NCBI GenBank assembly: GCA_964370775.1
Contig: CAYJKT010000014.1
Location: forward strand, 5,892 to 69,891
DNA from: SIG603 sp964370775
GTDB lineage: Bacteria > Bacillota > Clostridia > Oscillospirales > Acutalibacteraceae
Length of the DNA stretch: 64,000 nt
Direction: 5' to 3'
In this document: positions 37,317-45,810 of the stretch, in pieces
Layout of the letters: the number at the start of each line of letters is the position of its first letter
Numbering within the stretch: the first letter of the stretch is position 1
Made by a program: the position numbers and the translations under genes
Notes under the pieces: model-generated
What the model was told of the DNA's origin: nothing
The model's database searches: none
The model's input: only the letters and a program-made list of their open reading frames with translations

Positions 37317-38257
37317 ACAAGTTATACTTGGTAGTTCCTTGTTATAATGAACAAGAAGTAATTGAAGAAACTACAAAAAGGCTTGATGTTAAGCTTAATG
37401 ATATGATAAAAAAAGGGCTAATAACCGAGGACAGCAAAGTGGTTTACGTTGATGACGGTAGTAAAGACAAAACATGGAGCTTGATTGAAGAACTAGCTGA
37501 GACTTACAGTTTTGTTAAAGGTATTAAACTAGCTCACAATAGAGGTCACCAAAACGCTTTGTTTGCAGGCCTTATGGAAGCTATGCCTGAATGTGATTGC
37601 ACCATTAGCATGGATGTTGACTTACAAGACGATATTGAAGTTTTAGACGAATTTATGAGCAAGTTTAATTCTGGGATAGATATAGTATATGGTGTTCGCA
37701 ACAAGAGAGAGAACGATAGCTTCTTTAAAAAAAGCACTGCAGAGGGTTTTTACAAAGTTATGAACTTAATGGGTGCAGAGGTTGTGTTTAATCATGCAGA
37801 TTACAGACTTATGAGCAAAAGAGCGTTAGAAGCTTTATCTGAATACAATGAAAGAAATCTATTTTTAAGAGGTATTATTCCATTAATTGGCTATAGCACA
37901 GATTATGTGTATTATGAAAGACACGAAAGATTTGCTGGTGAGTCAAAATATCCATTAAAGAAAATGCTATACTTTGCGATAGACGGTATCACATCTTTTA
38001 GCGTTAAGCCATTAAATTTTATTTCTTCTTTAGGAATATTAATTTCTATGTTAAGTGTGCTGGCTTTACTTTATGCGTTTGTATCATATTTTACAGGTAA
38101 TGCAGTAAGTGGTTGGACAGCGACTGTAGCATCTATATGGTTATTAGGTGGTTTGCAAATGTTCTGCCTTGGTGTTGTTGGAACATATATTGGTAAAATA
38201 TATAACGAAGTTAAGGGTAGACCAAGATATAGAATAGAAAAAAAGACAAAAAAATAA
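37313..38257 (+). CDS. GtrB/CsbB-like undecaprenyl-phosphate glycosyltransferase (GT2)
   Basis: 314 aa. A GT-A domain (LVVPCYNEQEVIEET, YVDDGSKDKTW, SMDVDLQDDIEV with the metal-binding DxD-type motif, about 90-102) precedes two C-terminal membrane helices (about 230-290). It transfers a sugar from a nucleotide donor to undecaprenyl phosphate on the inner face; the product is flipped and used by YfhO. The 4-nt ATGA overlap with the YfhO gene shows they work as a pair. The sugar is not determined. Confidence 0.92.
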   Translation: MNKLYLVVPCYNEQEVIEETTKRLDVKLNDMIKKGLITEDSKVVYVDDGSKDKTWSLIEELAETYSFVKGIKLAHNRGHQNALFAGLMEAMPECDCTISMDVDLQDDIEVLDEFMSKFNSGIDIVYGVRNKRENDSFFKKSTAEGFYKVMNLMGAEVVFNHADYRLMSKRALEALSEYNERNLFLRGIIPLIGYSTDYVYYERHERFAGESKYPLKKMLYFAIDGITSFSVKPLNFISSLGILISMLSVLALLYAFVSYFTGNAVSGWTATVASIWLLGGLQMFCLGVVGTYIGKIYNEVKGRPRYRIEKKTKK

Positions 38258-38263
38258 GAGTCC

Positions 38264-38289
38264 GCCGAAGCTTATGCTCCGACGAACCT
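38264..38289. repeat. GC-rich imperfect palindrome
   Basis: On the minus strand GTTCGTCGGAGC-ATAA-GCTTCGGCGGAC forms a 12-bp stem with G-U pairs. It lies between the GtrB stop and its terminator and belongs with the similar elements at 8471 and 51050. Confidence 0.4.
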
Positions 38290-38296
38290 ATATATG

Positions 38297-38327
38297 AAAG
38301 CGGCTGTTATAGTCGCTTTTATATTTT
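38297..38327 (+). terminator. Intrinsic terminator of the yfhO/gtrB operon
   Basis: AAAGCGGCT (38297-38305) and AGTCGCTTT (38311-38319), 9 bp including one G-U pair, 5-nt loop, then TATATTTTA. Confidence 0.7.
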
Positions 38328-38351
38328 ATGCATGAAGTGTGAATTTAGTCA

Positions 38352-39287
38352 CTAAATAATTGTTACCAAATATTGGGTAAAAGATACAACTAATGGCATT
38401 GTTATTATCGACACAATTGTTGTGAATGAAACTGTCGCTGATGTTAGCTTTGTGTCTGACTTAAACATTGATGCAAATAACACGGCACTTGTTGCTGCCG
38501 GTGCAGAAGCTTGAATGATGTTGCTAACAAACATGTTGTCATCAGGACGAATTAATAGAAGAATACATATTGCAAGAGCAGGGACTATAAGAAGTCTAAA
38601 CAGTGTCACTATGTAAACATTTTTGTTTGTAAAGAATTCTTTTAGCTTAACCTTAGCAATAAACGAACCTAGAACCATCATAGCTAAAGGAGTATTAAGT
38701 AAGCCTAGGCTCTCTATAGGAGTAACTAATAAGTCAGGCAAATCAATCTTTAATAAATATATCGGCAAACCAATTGCTATACCGACTGTACCTGGGTTGA
38801 TGAAAATTTTTCTAATTGGGAAATTACCCAAGCCGTTCATCAAGAAATAACCATAAGTCCAGTTTAAAAAGTTAAACATTGCTACATAAAATGAAGCATA
38901 TATTACGCCCTCAGCACCTATTATTGCAACAACGAGTGGCAAACCCATGTAACCTGTGTTGCTAAAAATAATACAAAAACGCAAAACTTTTTTTTGTTCT
39001 ACTCCTTCTTTTCTAAACAATAAGAATGTTGGTAAAATACCAACTGTTATACATAGAAATGATGTTAAAACAGATGTTAACATAGCCGAACCAGAAATAC
39101 TGCCTGGGTCCATAGTTATAAAAGAAGTAGCAATAACACAAGGTGTTACTATGTTAAACAATATCCAAGTCATTTGTGATACGGTGGATTCTGAAAACTT
39201 ACCCTTTTTGGTTATGATTACACCAATTCCGATTAATATAACCATGATAAGAACTTGAACAAGAACCGTTAAAAAAGCATCTAACAT
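38352..39287 (-). CDS. AEC (auxin efflux carrier) family transporter
   Basis: 311 aa, about ten helices arranged as two halves. Family signatures include the N-terminal VILIGIGVIITKKGKFSE, FSNTGYMGLPLVVAIIGAEG (about 110-130) and ASAPAATSAVLFASMFKSD near the C terminus. Family members carry malate or other small organic acids; the substrate here is unknown. The start overlaps the stop of the upstream small membrane protein gene by 1 nt. Confidence 0.88.
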   Translation of the reverse strand: MLDAFLTVLVQVLIMVILIGIGVIITKKGKFSESTVSQMTWILFNIVTPCVIATSFITMDPGSISGSAMLTSVLTSFLCITVGILPTFLLFRKEGVEQKKVLRFCIIFSNTGYMGLPLVVAIIGAEGVIYASFYVAMFNFLNWTYGYFLMNGLGNFPIRKIFINPGTVGIAIGLPIYLLKIDLPDLLVTPIESLGLLNTPLAMMVLGSFIAKVKLKEFFTNKNVYIVTLFRLLIVPALAICILLLIRPDDNMFVSNIIQASAPAATSAVLFASMFKSDTKLTSATVSFTTIVSIITMPLVVSFTQYLVTII

Positions 39288-39547
39288 TATTTTTTACCTT
39301 TCAAATATATGTTTTTATAGTAAAATACGCCTGTGATTAAAAGAACCACGGCCCCTATACCACGCAAAATTAAGCCATAATTACCACTAAGTAAATCTAT
39401 ATCAGGTGTCATTGCATTTGCAAACCACCAAATTGCCATTAACAAGAAAAAAGAGCCTAAAAGATAAAATATTTTGCTCTCTTTAGAAAATTTGACTACT
39501 AAAATAATAGCTACTAATAACCACATTATAGCGTAAACGTAATCCAT
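39287..39547 (-). CDS. Small three-helix membrane protein
   Basis: 86 aa with three hydrophobic stretches (about 5-18, 27-44 and 58-76) and a Lys-rich C terminus. No family recognised. It is the first gene of an operon with the AEC carrier and its stop overlaps the carrier's start (TAATG), so it may be an accessory subunit. The start follows AGGTAT, a weak ribosome binding site. Confidence 0.7.
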   Translation of the reverse strand: MDYVYAIMWLLVAIILVVKFSKESKIFYLLGSFFLLMAIWWFANAMTPDIDLLSGNYGLILRGIGAVVLLITGVFYYKNIYLKGKK

Positions 39548-39591
39548 AATACCTCCATATATACTGTCATTCTACAAAATCGTACCTTTTT

Positions 39592-39620
39592 ATTATATTA
39601 CATCTACATACAAATAGCAA
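39592..39620 (-). promoter_or_regulatory. Promoter of the small membrane protein/AEC operon
   Basis: On the minus strand TTGCTA (39615-39620), a 17-nt spacer and TATAAT (39592-39597). Confidence 0.75.
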
Positions 39621-39731
39621 CACTTTAGCACATAAATGAAGTGTAAAATTATTTTCATTTGTGCGAATTGGCGAAAATATATAAAAAATAATCAACATAA
39701 ATATTGTAATAGTACATTTTTCAATTTATAC

Positions 39732-39760
39732 TTGAATATTTTAGAAATATGATATATAAT
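39732..39760 (+). promoter_or_regulatory. Promoter of the EF-G-like gene
   Basis: TTGAAT (39732-39737), a 17-nt spacer and TATAAT (39755-39760). The leader of about 80 nt shows no riboswitch. The rest of the spacer, 39548-39845, is featureless AT-rich sequence. Confidence 0.8.
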
Positions 39761-39845
39761 AGACAATAAGAAAAAACATATATTTGTGTATATTGCTTAC
39801 ATTATTGTTTTTATTTAAATCAAATAAATGAAAGGACAGATATTT

Positions 39846-41912
39846 ATGAATCAGTATTCAGCAAAAAATATTATCAACCTTGCCGTGTTAGGGCACGGTG
39901 GCTCGGGTAAAACTTCTTTGACAGAGGCTATGCTTTATTTAAGTGGTGGCTCTGATAGAAGAGGAAAAATCGCAGAGGGTAATACAGTGTGCGATTTTGA
40001 CCCAGAGGAAATTAAGAGAAAAAACTCAGTTACATCTGCGGTAGCACCAGTTGAATGGAAAAACAAGAAAATAAATATTATCGATTCGCCAGGACTATTT
40101 GATTTTGAGGCAGGCTCTTTTGAGGCTACTCGTGCAGCAGACACAGCGCTTATTGTGCTTGCAGGCAAAAGTGGCGTTGAAGTAGGTACAGAAAAAGCAA
40201 TGGCTCTAGCAGAAAAAAGAGGACTAGCAAAAATCCTGTTCGTTAATGGATTATGCGATGAAGGCTCTGATTTCTACGGAGTATTTGAGGAATTGAAATC
40301 AACTTTTGGACCGTCAGTGTGTCCGGTAGTTGTTCCGTACTTTGAAGACGGAAAAGCAGATAAATACATAAACTTGCTTGAATTTAAAGCGTATGATTAT
40401 AAAGATGGAAAACCTGTTCCAATCCCTATGCCTGATATGGGTAGCAGACTAGAAGGGTTGAGAACTGCTATATCTGAGGCTGTTGCAGAGACAGACGAAG
40501 AATTATTTGAGAAATTTTTCTCTGGTGAAGAATTTACACCAGAAGAAATTATAGTGGGTATAAGCACTGGTGTTAAAAGTGGAGCTATTACTCCAGTATT
40601 TTGTGGTGATGCTATGCTTATGCGTGGCATGGAACAATTCCTAGACGGATTATGCTGGCTTGCTCCTTCTGCGTTAGATAAAGCAGGCGAAGTTGCTACT
40701 GATGTTAACGGTGAAGCTGTTGAGATTAGTGCAAACGAAGATGCAGCCACTTCTGCGATTGTATTTAAAACAGTAGCAGACCCATTTATTGGTAAGTTGT
40801 CATATATTAAAGTGATTTCTGGTAAAATAACAACTGATACAGCACTTATTAATATGAGAACTGGCGAAAACGAAAAGATAGGTAAAACTATCATTATGTG
40901 TGGTAAAAAACAAATTGATACTAAGTGCATACCAGCTGGTGACATTGGCGTTGTGCCAAAATTATCAGGAGTTATCACAGGTGACACTCTTTGTGCTCCA
41001 TCACGTAAAGTAACTTTAGAGGGTATAGATTATCCAACACCAACACTTACAATGGCTATCGTGCCGAAAAATAAAGGTGATGAAGATAAAATTGCACAAG
41101 GTATTTACAGATTGTGCGAAGAAGACCCTACAATTAAATTTGAGACTAACCATGAAACTCATCAAATGCTTTTGAGTGGTTTAGGTGAGCAACATTTAGA
41201 CGTTATTATCTCTAAGCTAAAAGCGAAGTTCGGTGCAGAAGTAACTTTAGAACAACCTAGAGTAGCTTATAGAGAGACTATTAAGAAAAACGTAAAAGTT
41301 CAAGGCAGACACAAAAAACAAACTGGTGGACATGGTCAGTTTGGTGATGTTTGGATTGAGTTCGCTCCTTGTGACAGTGACAGCATGGAGTTTGGAGACA
41401 AAGTTGTTGGAGGAGCTGTTCCAAAAGGGTTCTTCCCAGCAGTTGAAAAAGGATTGAGAGACTCTATTCAAAAAGGTCCTTTAGCTGGTTACCCAGTTGT
41501 TGGATTGTCAGCTATTCTATATGACGGTTCATACCACCCAGTAGACTCATCTGAGATGGCGTTTAAAATGGCAGCTGCAGCAGCGTATAAAAACGGATTG
41601 CCACAAGCCAATCCTGTAATACTAGAGCCTATAGGCACTTTAAAAGCTGTTGTGTCTGATGAAAACATGGGCGACATCATGGGCGAAGTTAATAAAAGAC
41701 GTGGACGTGTTCTAGGTATGGATAGTGCTGGAAACGGTTATCAAGTTGTAGAGGCAGAAGTGCCAATGGCAGAGATGTATGACTTCACAACTTATGTTCG
41801 TCAAGTAACACATGGTAGAGGAAGCTTTACATTTGAGTTTACAAAATATGAAGAAGCTCCAAGCAATGTGGCACAAAAAGTTATAGAATTTAGCAAAACA
41901 AGTGCTGAATAA
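39846..41912 (+). CDS. EF-G-like translation GTPase with altered G motifs
   Basis: 688 aa, with the five-domain layout of EF-G. G1 is GHGGSGKT (16-23). G3 is DSPGL (80-84) instead of DTPGH, so the His that activates water in EF-G is Leu. G4 is NGLCD (134-138) instead of NKMD/NKxD, so guanine recognition by the Lys and Asp is doubtful. Domain IV (KQTGGHGQFGDVWIE) and domain V (RGRVLGMD, THGRGSF) are well kept. The family is a widespread second EF-G paralogue of uncertain role. Start ATG 39846 after AAAGGA; an in-frame ATG at 39828 has no ribosome binding site. The gene itself is followed by a hairpin. Confidence 0.88.
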   Translation: MNQYSAKNIINLAVLGHGGSGKTSLTEAMLYLSGGSDRRGKIAEGNTVCDFDPEEIKRKNSVTSAVAPVEWKNKKINIIDSPGLFDFEAGSFEATRAADTALIVLAGKSGVEVGTEKAMALAEKRGLAKILFVNGLCDEGSDFYGVFEELKSTFGPSVCPVVVPYFEDGKADKYINLLEFKAYDYKDGKPVPIPMPDMGSRLEGLRTAISEAVAETDEELFEKFFSGEEFTPEEIIVGISTGVKSGAITPVFCGDAMLMRGMEQFLDGLCWLAPSALDKAGEVATDVNGEAVEISANEDAATSAIVFKTVADPFIGKLSYIKVISGKITTDTALINMRTGENEKIGKTIIMCGKKQIDTKCIPAGDIGVVPKLSGVITGDTLCAPSRKVTLEGIDYPTPTLTMAIVPKNKGDEDKIAQGIYRLCEEDPTIKFETNHETHQMLLSGLGEQHLDVIISKLKAKFGAEVTLEQPRVAYRETIKKNVKVQGRHKKQTGGHGQFGDVWIEFAPCDSDSMEFGDKVVGGAVPKGFFPAVEKGLRDSIQKGPLAGYPVVGLSAILYDGSYHPVDSSEMAFKMAAAAAYKNGLPQANPVILEPIGTLKAVVSDENMGDIMGEVNKRRGRVLGMDSAGNGYQVVEAEVPMAEMYDFTTYVRQVTHGRGSFTFEFTKYEEAPSNVAQKVIEFSKTSAE

Positions 41913-41925
41913 TAAAAAAACAAAG

Positions 41926-41952
41926 CAAGGCGGTTTATCCGCCTTGTCTTAC
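41926..41952 (+). terminator. Hairpin terminator after the EF-G-like gene
   Basis: CAAGGCGG (41926-41933) and CCGCCTTG (41939-41946) with a short loop. The following T-run is weak (TCTT), so some read-through into the oxidoreductase gene is likely. Confidence 0.65.
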
Positions 41953-41972
41953 GTGTAAAGGACGGTAAAATT

Positions 41973-43052
41973 ATGGAGAAAATAAGGTTTTCTTTGTTAG
42001 GTGGAGGAAAAAGGTCACAGTTTTTTATGAGAGCTGCAAAAGCCTTGCCAGAGATTTTTGAGATTGATAAAGTATGGCTAAGAAATGCTGAAAAAGCAAA
42101 AGAATATGCAGAAAAATTTGACGTAAACACCACAACAGATTTTAGCGAAGTATTGAAATCAAAACCGCTTTATGTTATAGTGTGTTTACCAAGAAGTGTA
42201 GCAGTAGATTACATAGAAAAAGTATTTGAAGCAGGCATTGCAGTTCTTTGCGAAACACCACCAGGAAACAGCGTGGAAGACTTTGAGCGTCTTTGGGACT
42301 TAAAAGAGAAATACAATGGCAAAATACAGGTATCAGAGCAATATTTTGCATGGCCTATGTTTAGTGCATGGCTAAAAGCAGTTGGTGAGGGCTTGATTGG
42401 CGAAGTTTCTAACGTGACAATTTCTTCTCTGCATGGTTACCACGGAACAAATATAATGAGAAGATTTTTAGGTGTAACAAGCGAAAATTGCAAGATTTTT
42501 GGTAAACAATACGAATTTAGCGTGGTAGAGGCTGACACTGGTTTAGAAAGACTTTACGACGGCGATATAATGCCTTATAATAGACAAAAACTTACATTTG
42601 AATTTGATAACGGAAAAGTAGGGTTTTTCGACTTTAACAATGTGCAATATAGGTCTGCTTTAAGAACAAGACAGCTAAATGTGCAAGGGACAAAAGGCGA
42701 GATTGACGACCTAACTATTAGATATGTCAACATAGAAAACGAGATTGTAACACAAAATTTATTGTGGGATAACAAAGGGCATAATGCTATATTTGACTGG
42801 TCGATTTATGGCTTAACTTTAGGAGATAAATTTTATTATAAATCTCCATTCAAAAACCCAAGAATTAACGACGATGAACTTGCAGTAGCAACTGTAATGT
42901 ATTTGATGAAACACTTTGTGTTAAACGAAAAAGAGTTTTATCCTTTGGAAGAAGCATTGCAAGATAGCTATTTAGCTTTAAAAATGAACGAAGCTTTAGA
43001 AAATCCAATGAAAGAGATAATAACCACAACGCAAAAGTGGTATAAAAAATAA
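41973..43052 (+). CDS. GFO/IDH/MocA family oxidoreductase
   Basis: 359 aa. N-terminal Rossmann domain (FSLLGGGKRSQFF, then VIVCLPRSVAVDYIEKVFEA and CETPPGN in the place of the family's EKP loop), followed by the C-terminal alpha/beta substrate domain (from about 125). It would use NAD(P) to oxidise or reduce a sugar or inositol-like substrate. The usual EKP motif is ETPP here. It sits between two translation GTPase genes and is followed by the second after 12 nt; a functional link is not obvious. Start after AAAGGACGG. Confidence 0.85.
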   Translation: MEKIRFSLLGGGKRSQFFMRAAKALPEIFEIDKVWLRNAEKAKEYAEKFDVNTTTDFSEVLKSKPLYVIVCLPRSVAVDYIEKVFEAGIAVLCETPPGNSVEDFERLWDLKEKYNGKIQVSEQYFAWPMFSAWLKAVGEGLIGEVSNVTISSLHGYHGTNIMRRFLGVTSENCKIFGKQYEFSVVEADTGLERLYDGDIMPYNRQKLTFEFDNGKVGFFDFNNVQYRSALRTRQLNVQGTKGEIDDLTIRYVNIENEIVTQNLLWDNKGHNAIFDWSIYGLTLGDKFYYKSPFKNPRINDDELAVATVMYLMKHFVLNEKEFYPLEEALQDSYLALKMNEALENPMKEIITTTQKWYKK

Positions 43053-43064
43053 GCAGGAGAGTAA

Positions 43065-45629
43065 ATGAAGAAATTAACTATCGGAATTTTAGCACATGTT
43101 GATAGTGGAAAGACAACGCTTTCGGAAGCAATGCTTTACACTACTGGCAATATACGAAAAATAGGTAGAGTAGACCATAAAAACGCTTTTTTAGATACTC
43201 ATAACTTAGAGAAAAATAGAGGTATAACTATTTTCTCTAAACAAGCGCGACTTGTTATGGAAGAAGCAGTAATTGACTTGTTAGACACACCAGGTCACGT
43301 TGATTTTTCAGCAGAAATGGAGAGAGTTTTATCAGTCTTAGACTATGCAATTCTTGTTGTGAGTGGAAGTGAGGGCGTGCAAGGGCACACTGAAACTTTA
43401 TGGACACTTATAAACAGATACAAAATACCTACATTTATTTTCGTAAACAAAATGGACTTAACTGAAATTCCGAAAGAGTTAATTTTTAAAGATATTCAAG
43501 AGCGATTAAGTGTAAACTGTATAGATTTTTCGGCTGTTGATATGGTAGAAAACATTGCTATGTGCAGTGACGAACTAACCGAAGAATACCTCAGCAGTGG
43601 TGATATTAAGAAAACGCATATAATAGATGAAATCTATCGTATGCGAGTTTTCCCATGCTTTTTTGGCTCTGCTTTAAAGCTTGACGGAATAGAAAATTTC
43701 TTAAAAGAATTTGCAAGTTATACAAAAGAGATAGAATGTAAAGATGAATTTGGGGCAAAAGTTTTTAAAATATCTTGGGACTTAAATGGTCAAAGACTAA
43801 CGCACATAAAACTAACTGGTGGTAGCCTTAAAGTGCGTGATGTTGTAAAAGGTATCGACAAAAACGGCACAGAATTCAGCGAAAAAGTTAATCAAATCAG
43901 AGTGTACAGTGGTGGCAAGTTCACAAACCCAGACACAGTGTATTCTGGGGATATTTGCACGGTAACTGGGCTTACAAGTACGTACGCAGGACAGGGGTTA
44001 GGCTTTGAGAGCAACAGTTTAGACTCTGTTTTAGAGCCAGTTTTAGCATATAGTGTGATTTTGCCGATTGATGTTGACGCTGTTACTGCTCACGCTCATT
44101 TTAAGATACTAGAACAAGAAAATCCTGAGTTTAAAATAACTTGGAACAGTAAAACTAAAGAGATATTGATAAAACTTATGGGTGAAATTCAAATTGAGAT
44201 TTTGCAAAGTTTAATCATGGAACGCTTTGGCTACCCAGTTGATTTTGACAAAGGTAGCATAATTTATAAAGAGACTATCGCAGATGAAGTTATAGGCGTA
44301 GGACATTTTGAGCCATTAAAGCATTACTCAGAGGTTCACTTGAAAATTGAAGCCTTAGAAAGAGGCAGTGGCATAGTTTTTGATAACATTGCTAAAACTG
44401 ACGATTTTGACAGAAACTACCAAAACTTAGTAATGACACATCTAATGGAGAAAAACCATTTAGGAGTGCTGACAGGTTCGAATATTACAGATGTTAAGAT
44501 AACGTTGATAGACGGCAGAGCACATATAAAACACACCGAGGGTGGCGATTTTAGAGAAGCTACCTACAGAGCAGTTAGACAAGGTCTTATGCAAGCACAG
44601 AGCGTGTTGTTAGAGCCTATCTATGCATTCACACTGGATATTCCAACAGAAAATATAACTAGAGCGCTGAGTGACATTCAAAGAATGGGTGGCGAATTTG
44701 ACACACCAGAAAGCAACAGTGATTTCACTAGACTAACAGGCAGAGTGCCAGTATCAACCAGTAGAGAATATGTGAAAGATGTTATGCAGTACACAAGGGG
44801 GAGAGGTAAACTGAGTTTTAACTTGCACGGATATGATAGGTGCCATAATAGCGAAGAAATGATAAAGGCTATTGGATATAACGCAGAGGCTGACACTGAA
44901 AATACTGCTGATTCAGTGTTTTGTTCTCATGGCTCTGGCTTTACTGTTAAATGGGACAAAGTGCGTGAATTTGCGCATATAAAAATACAAGAAGATAAAG
45001 AAGACAGCGACGAGACACCAGTTCGCAGAGTAAGAAATTATAGTGACAGTGGACTAGCTTTAGTAGATGATAAAGAGCTGTTATCTATTTTTGAAAACAC
45101 TTATGGTAAGGTTAAAAAAGACCCTAGAATTAGCTTTGCTTCTCACAAGTCAAAAGGAGAGGTTAAGTACAAAAGAGCAAAACCACTACCATTAGGCCCT
45201 GAATACTTGCTTGTTGACGGATATAATATTATTTTTGCTTGGGAGGAGTTAAACGAGCTTGCAAAAATAAATATAGAGGGTGCAAGAAACAAGTTTATTG
45301 ACATACTTAATAATTACTGCGGTTTCAAAAAATGTGAGCTGATTTTGGTTTTTGATGCATACAAAGTAAAAGGCAATGTAGGCTCTGTTGAAAAGTATGG
45401 AAATATAAATGTTGTATACACAAAAGAGGCAGAAACTGCTGATATGTATATAGAAAAAGTTACTCATGCGATTGCAAAAAAATGCAGAGTTAGAGTTGCG
45501 ACATCAGACGCTGTTGAGCAAATGATTATCATGGGTCATGGTGCACTGAGGGTATCAGCAAGTGCATTTAGAGATGAAGTTCAACAAACAGAACAAGAAA
45601 TTAGAGAATTGATAGCAAGCACAAAATAG
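43065..45629 (+). CDS. TetM/EF-G-like ribosomal GTPase fused to a YacP/Rae1-type NYN ribonuclease domain
   Basis: 854 aa in one frame. Residues 1 to about 640 match ribosomal protection (TetM/TetO) type GTPases: G1 AHVDSGKT (10-17), RGIT, G3 DTPGH (74-78), G4 NKMD (128-131), domain IV and a domain V with MQYTRGRGKLSFNLHGY. All GTPase motifs are intact. After a charged linker (about 645-710), residues about 713-845 form a full YacP/Rae1 NYN domain: LLVDGYNIIFAWEEL (Asp718), LVFDAYKVKG, TKEAETADMYIEK (Glu790, Asp793), ATSDAVEQMIIMGHGALRVS (Asp815), keeping the acidic residues expected of the nuclease site. Rae1 in Bacillus cuts mRNA in the ribosomal A site. Start after AGGAGAG; 12 nt from the oxidoreductase gene. 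Confidence 0.93.
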   Translation: MKKLTIGILAHVDSGKTTLSEAMLYTTGNIRKIGRVDHKNAFLDTHNLEKNRGITIFSKQARLVMEEAVIDLLDTPGHVDFSAEMERVLSVLDYAILVVSGSEGVQGHTETLWTLINRYKIPTFIFVNKMDLTEIPKELIFKDIQERLSVNCIDFSAVDMVENIAMCSDELTEEYLSSGDIKKTHIIDEIYRMRVFPCFFGSALKLDGIENFLKEFASYTKEIECKDEFGAKVFKISWDLNGQRLTHIKLTGGSLKVRDVVKGIDKNGTEFSEKVNQIRVYSGGKFTNPDTVYSGDICTVTGLTSTYAGQGLGFESNSLDSVLEPVLAYSVILPIDVDAVTAHAHFKILEQENPEFKITWNSKTKEILIKLMGEIQIEILQSLIMERFGYPVDFDKGSIIYKETIADEVIGVGHFEPLKHYSEVHLKIEALERGSGIVFDNIAKTDDFDRNYQNLVMTHLMEKNHLGVLTGSNITDVKITLIDGRAHIKHTEGGDFREATYRAVRQGLMQAQSVLLEPIYAFTLDIPTENITRALSDIQRMGGEFDTPESNSDFTRLTGRVPVSTSREYVKDVMQYTRGRGKLSFNLHGYDRCHNSEEMIKAIGYNAEADTENTADSVFCSHGSGFTVKWDKVREFAHIKIQEDKEDSDETPVRRVRNYSDSGLALVDDKELLSIFENTYGKVKKDPRISFASHKSKGEVKYKRAKPLPLGPEYLLVDGYNIIFAWEELNELAKINIEGARNKFIDILNNYCGFKKCELILVFDAYKVKGNVGSVEKYGNINVVYTKEAETADMYIEKVTHAIAKKCRVRVATSDAVEQMIIMGHGALRVSASAFRDEVQQTEQEIRELIASTK

Positions 45630-45810
45630 AAAACATGGTATAAAACGATTAAGTTTATGATAAAATGTTCAAAATGTAGTATAATATAGAACAATGGGGG
45701 ATATTTTTAACAAATATAGAAAATTTGCAAAAACCCCTTTATCTTTTAATACTTTTATAGTATAATATTTGATTAGTGTAGAGCAAATCTAAATGAAAGA
45801 AGGTTGTAAA

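Noticed and set aside
40397..40987. A 196-codon minus-strand frame inside the EF-G-like gene
   Set aside because: It lies fully within a conserved coding sequence, encodes Ser/Pro/Ile-rich sequence with no family pattern and has no ribosome binding site.
43065..45629. Annotation as a tetracycline resistance determinant
   Set aside because: The GTPase part is TetM-like, but the nuclease fusion, the chromosomal setting and the lack of mobile elements argue against calling it acquired resistance.
45630..45810. A PyrR attenuator upstream of carA
   Set aside because: I looked for the conserved anti-antiterminator sequence and a terminator hairpin and found neither; only a TATAAT box is clear.
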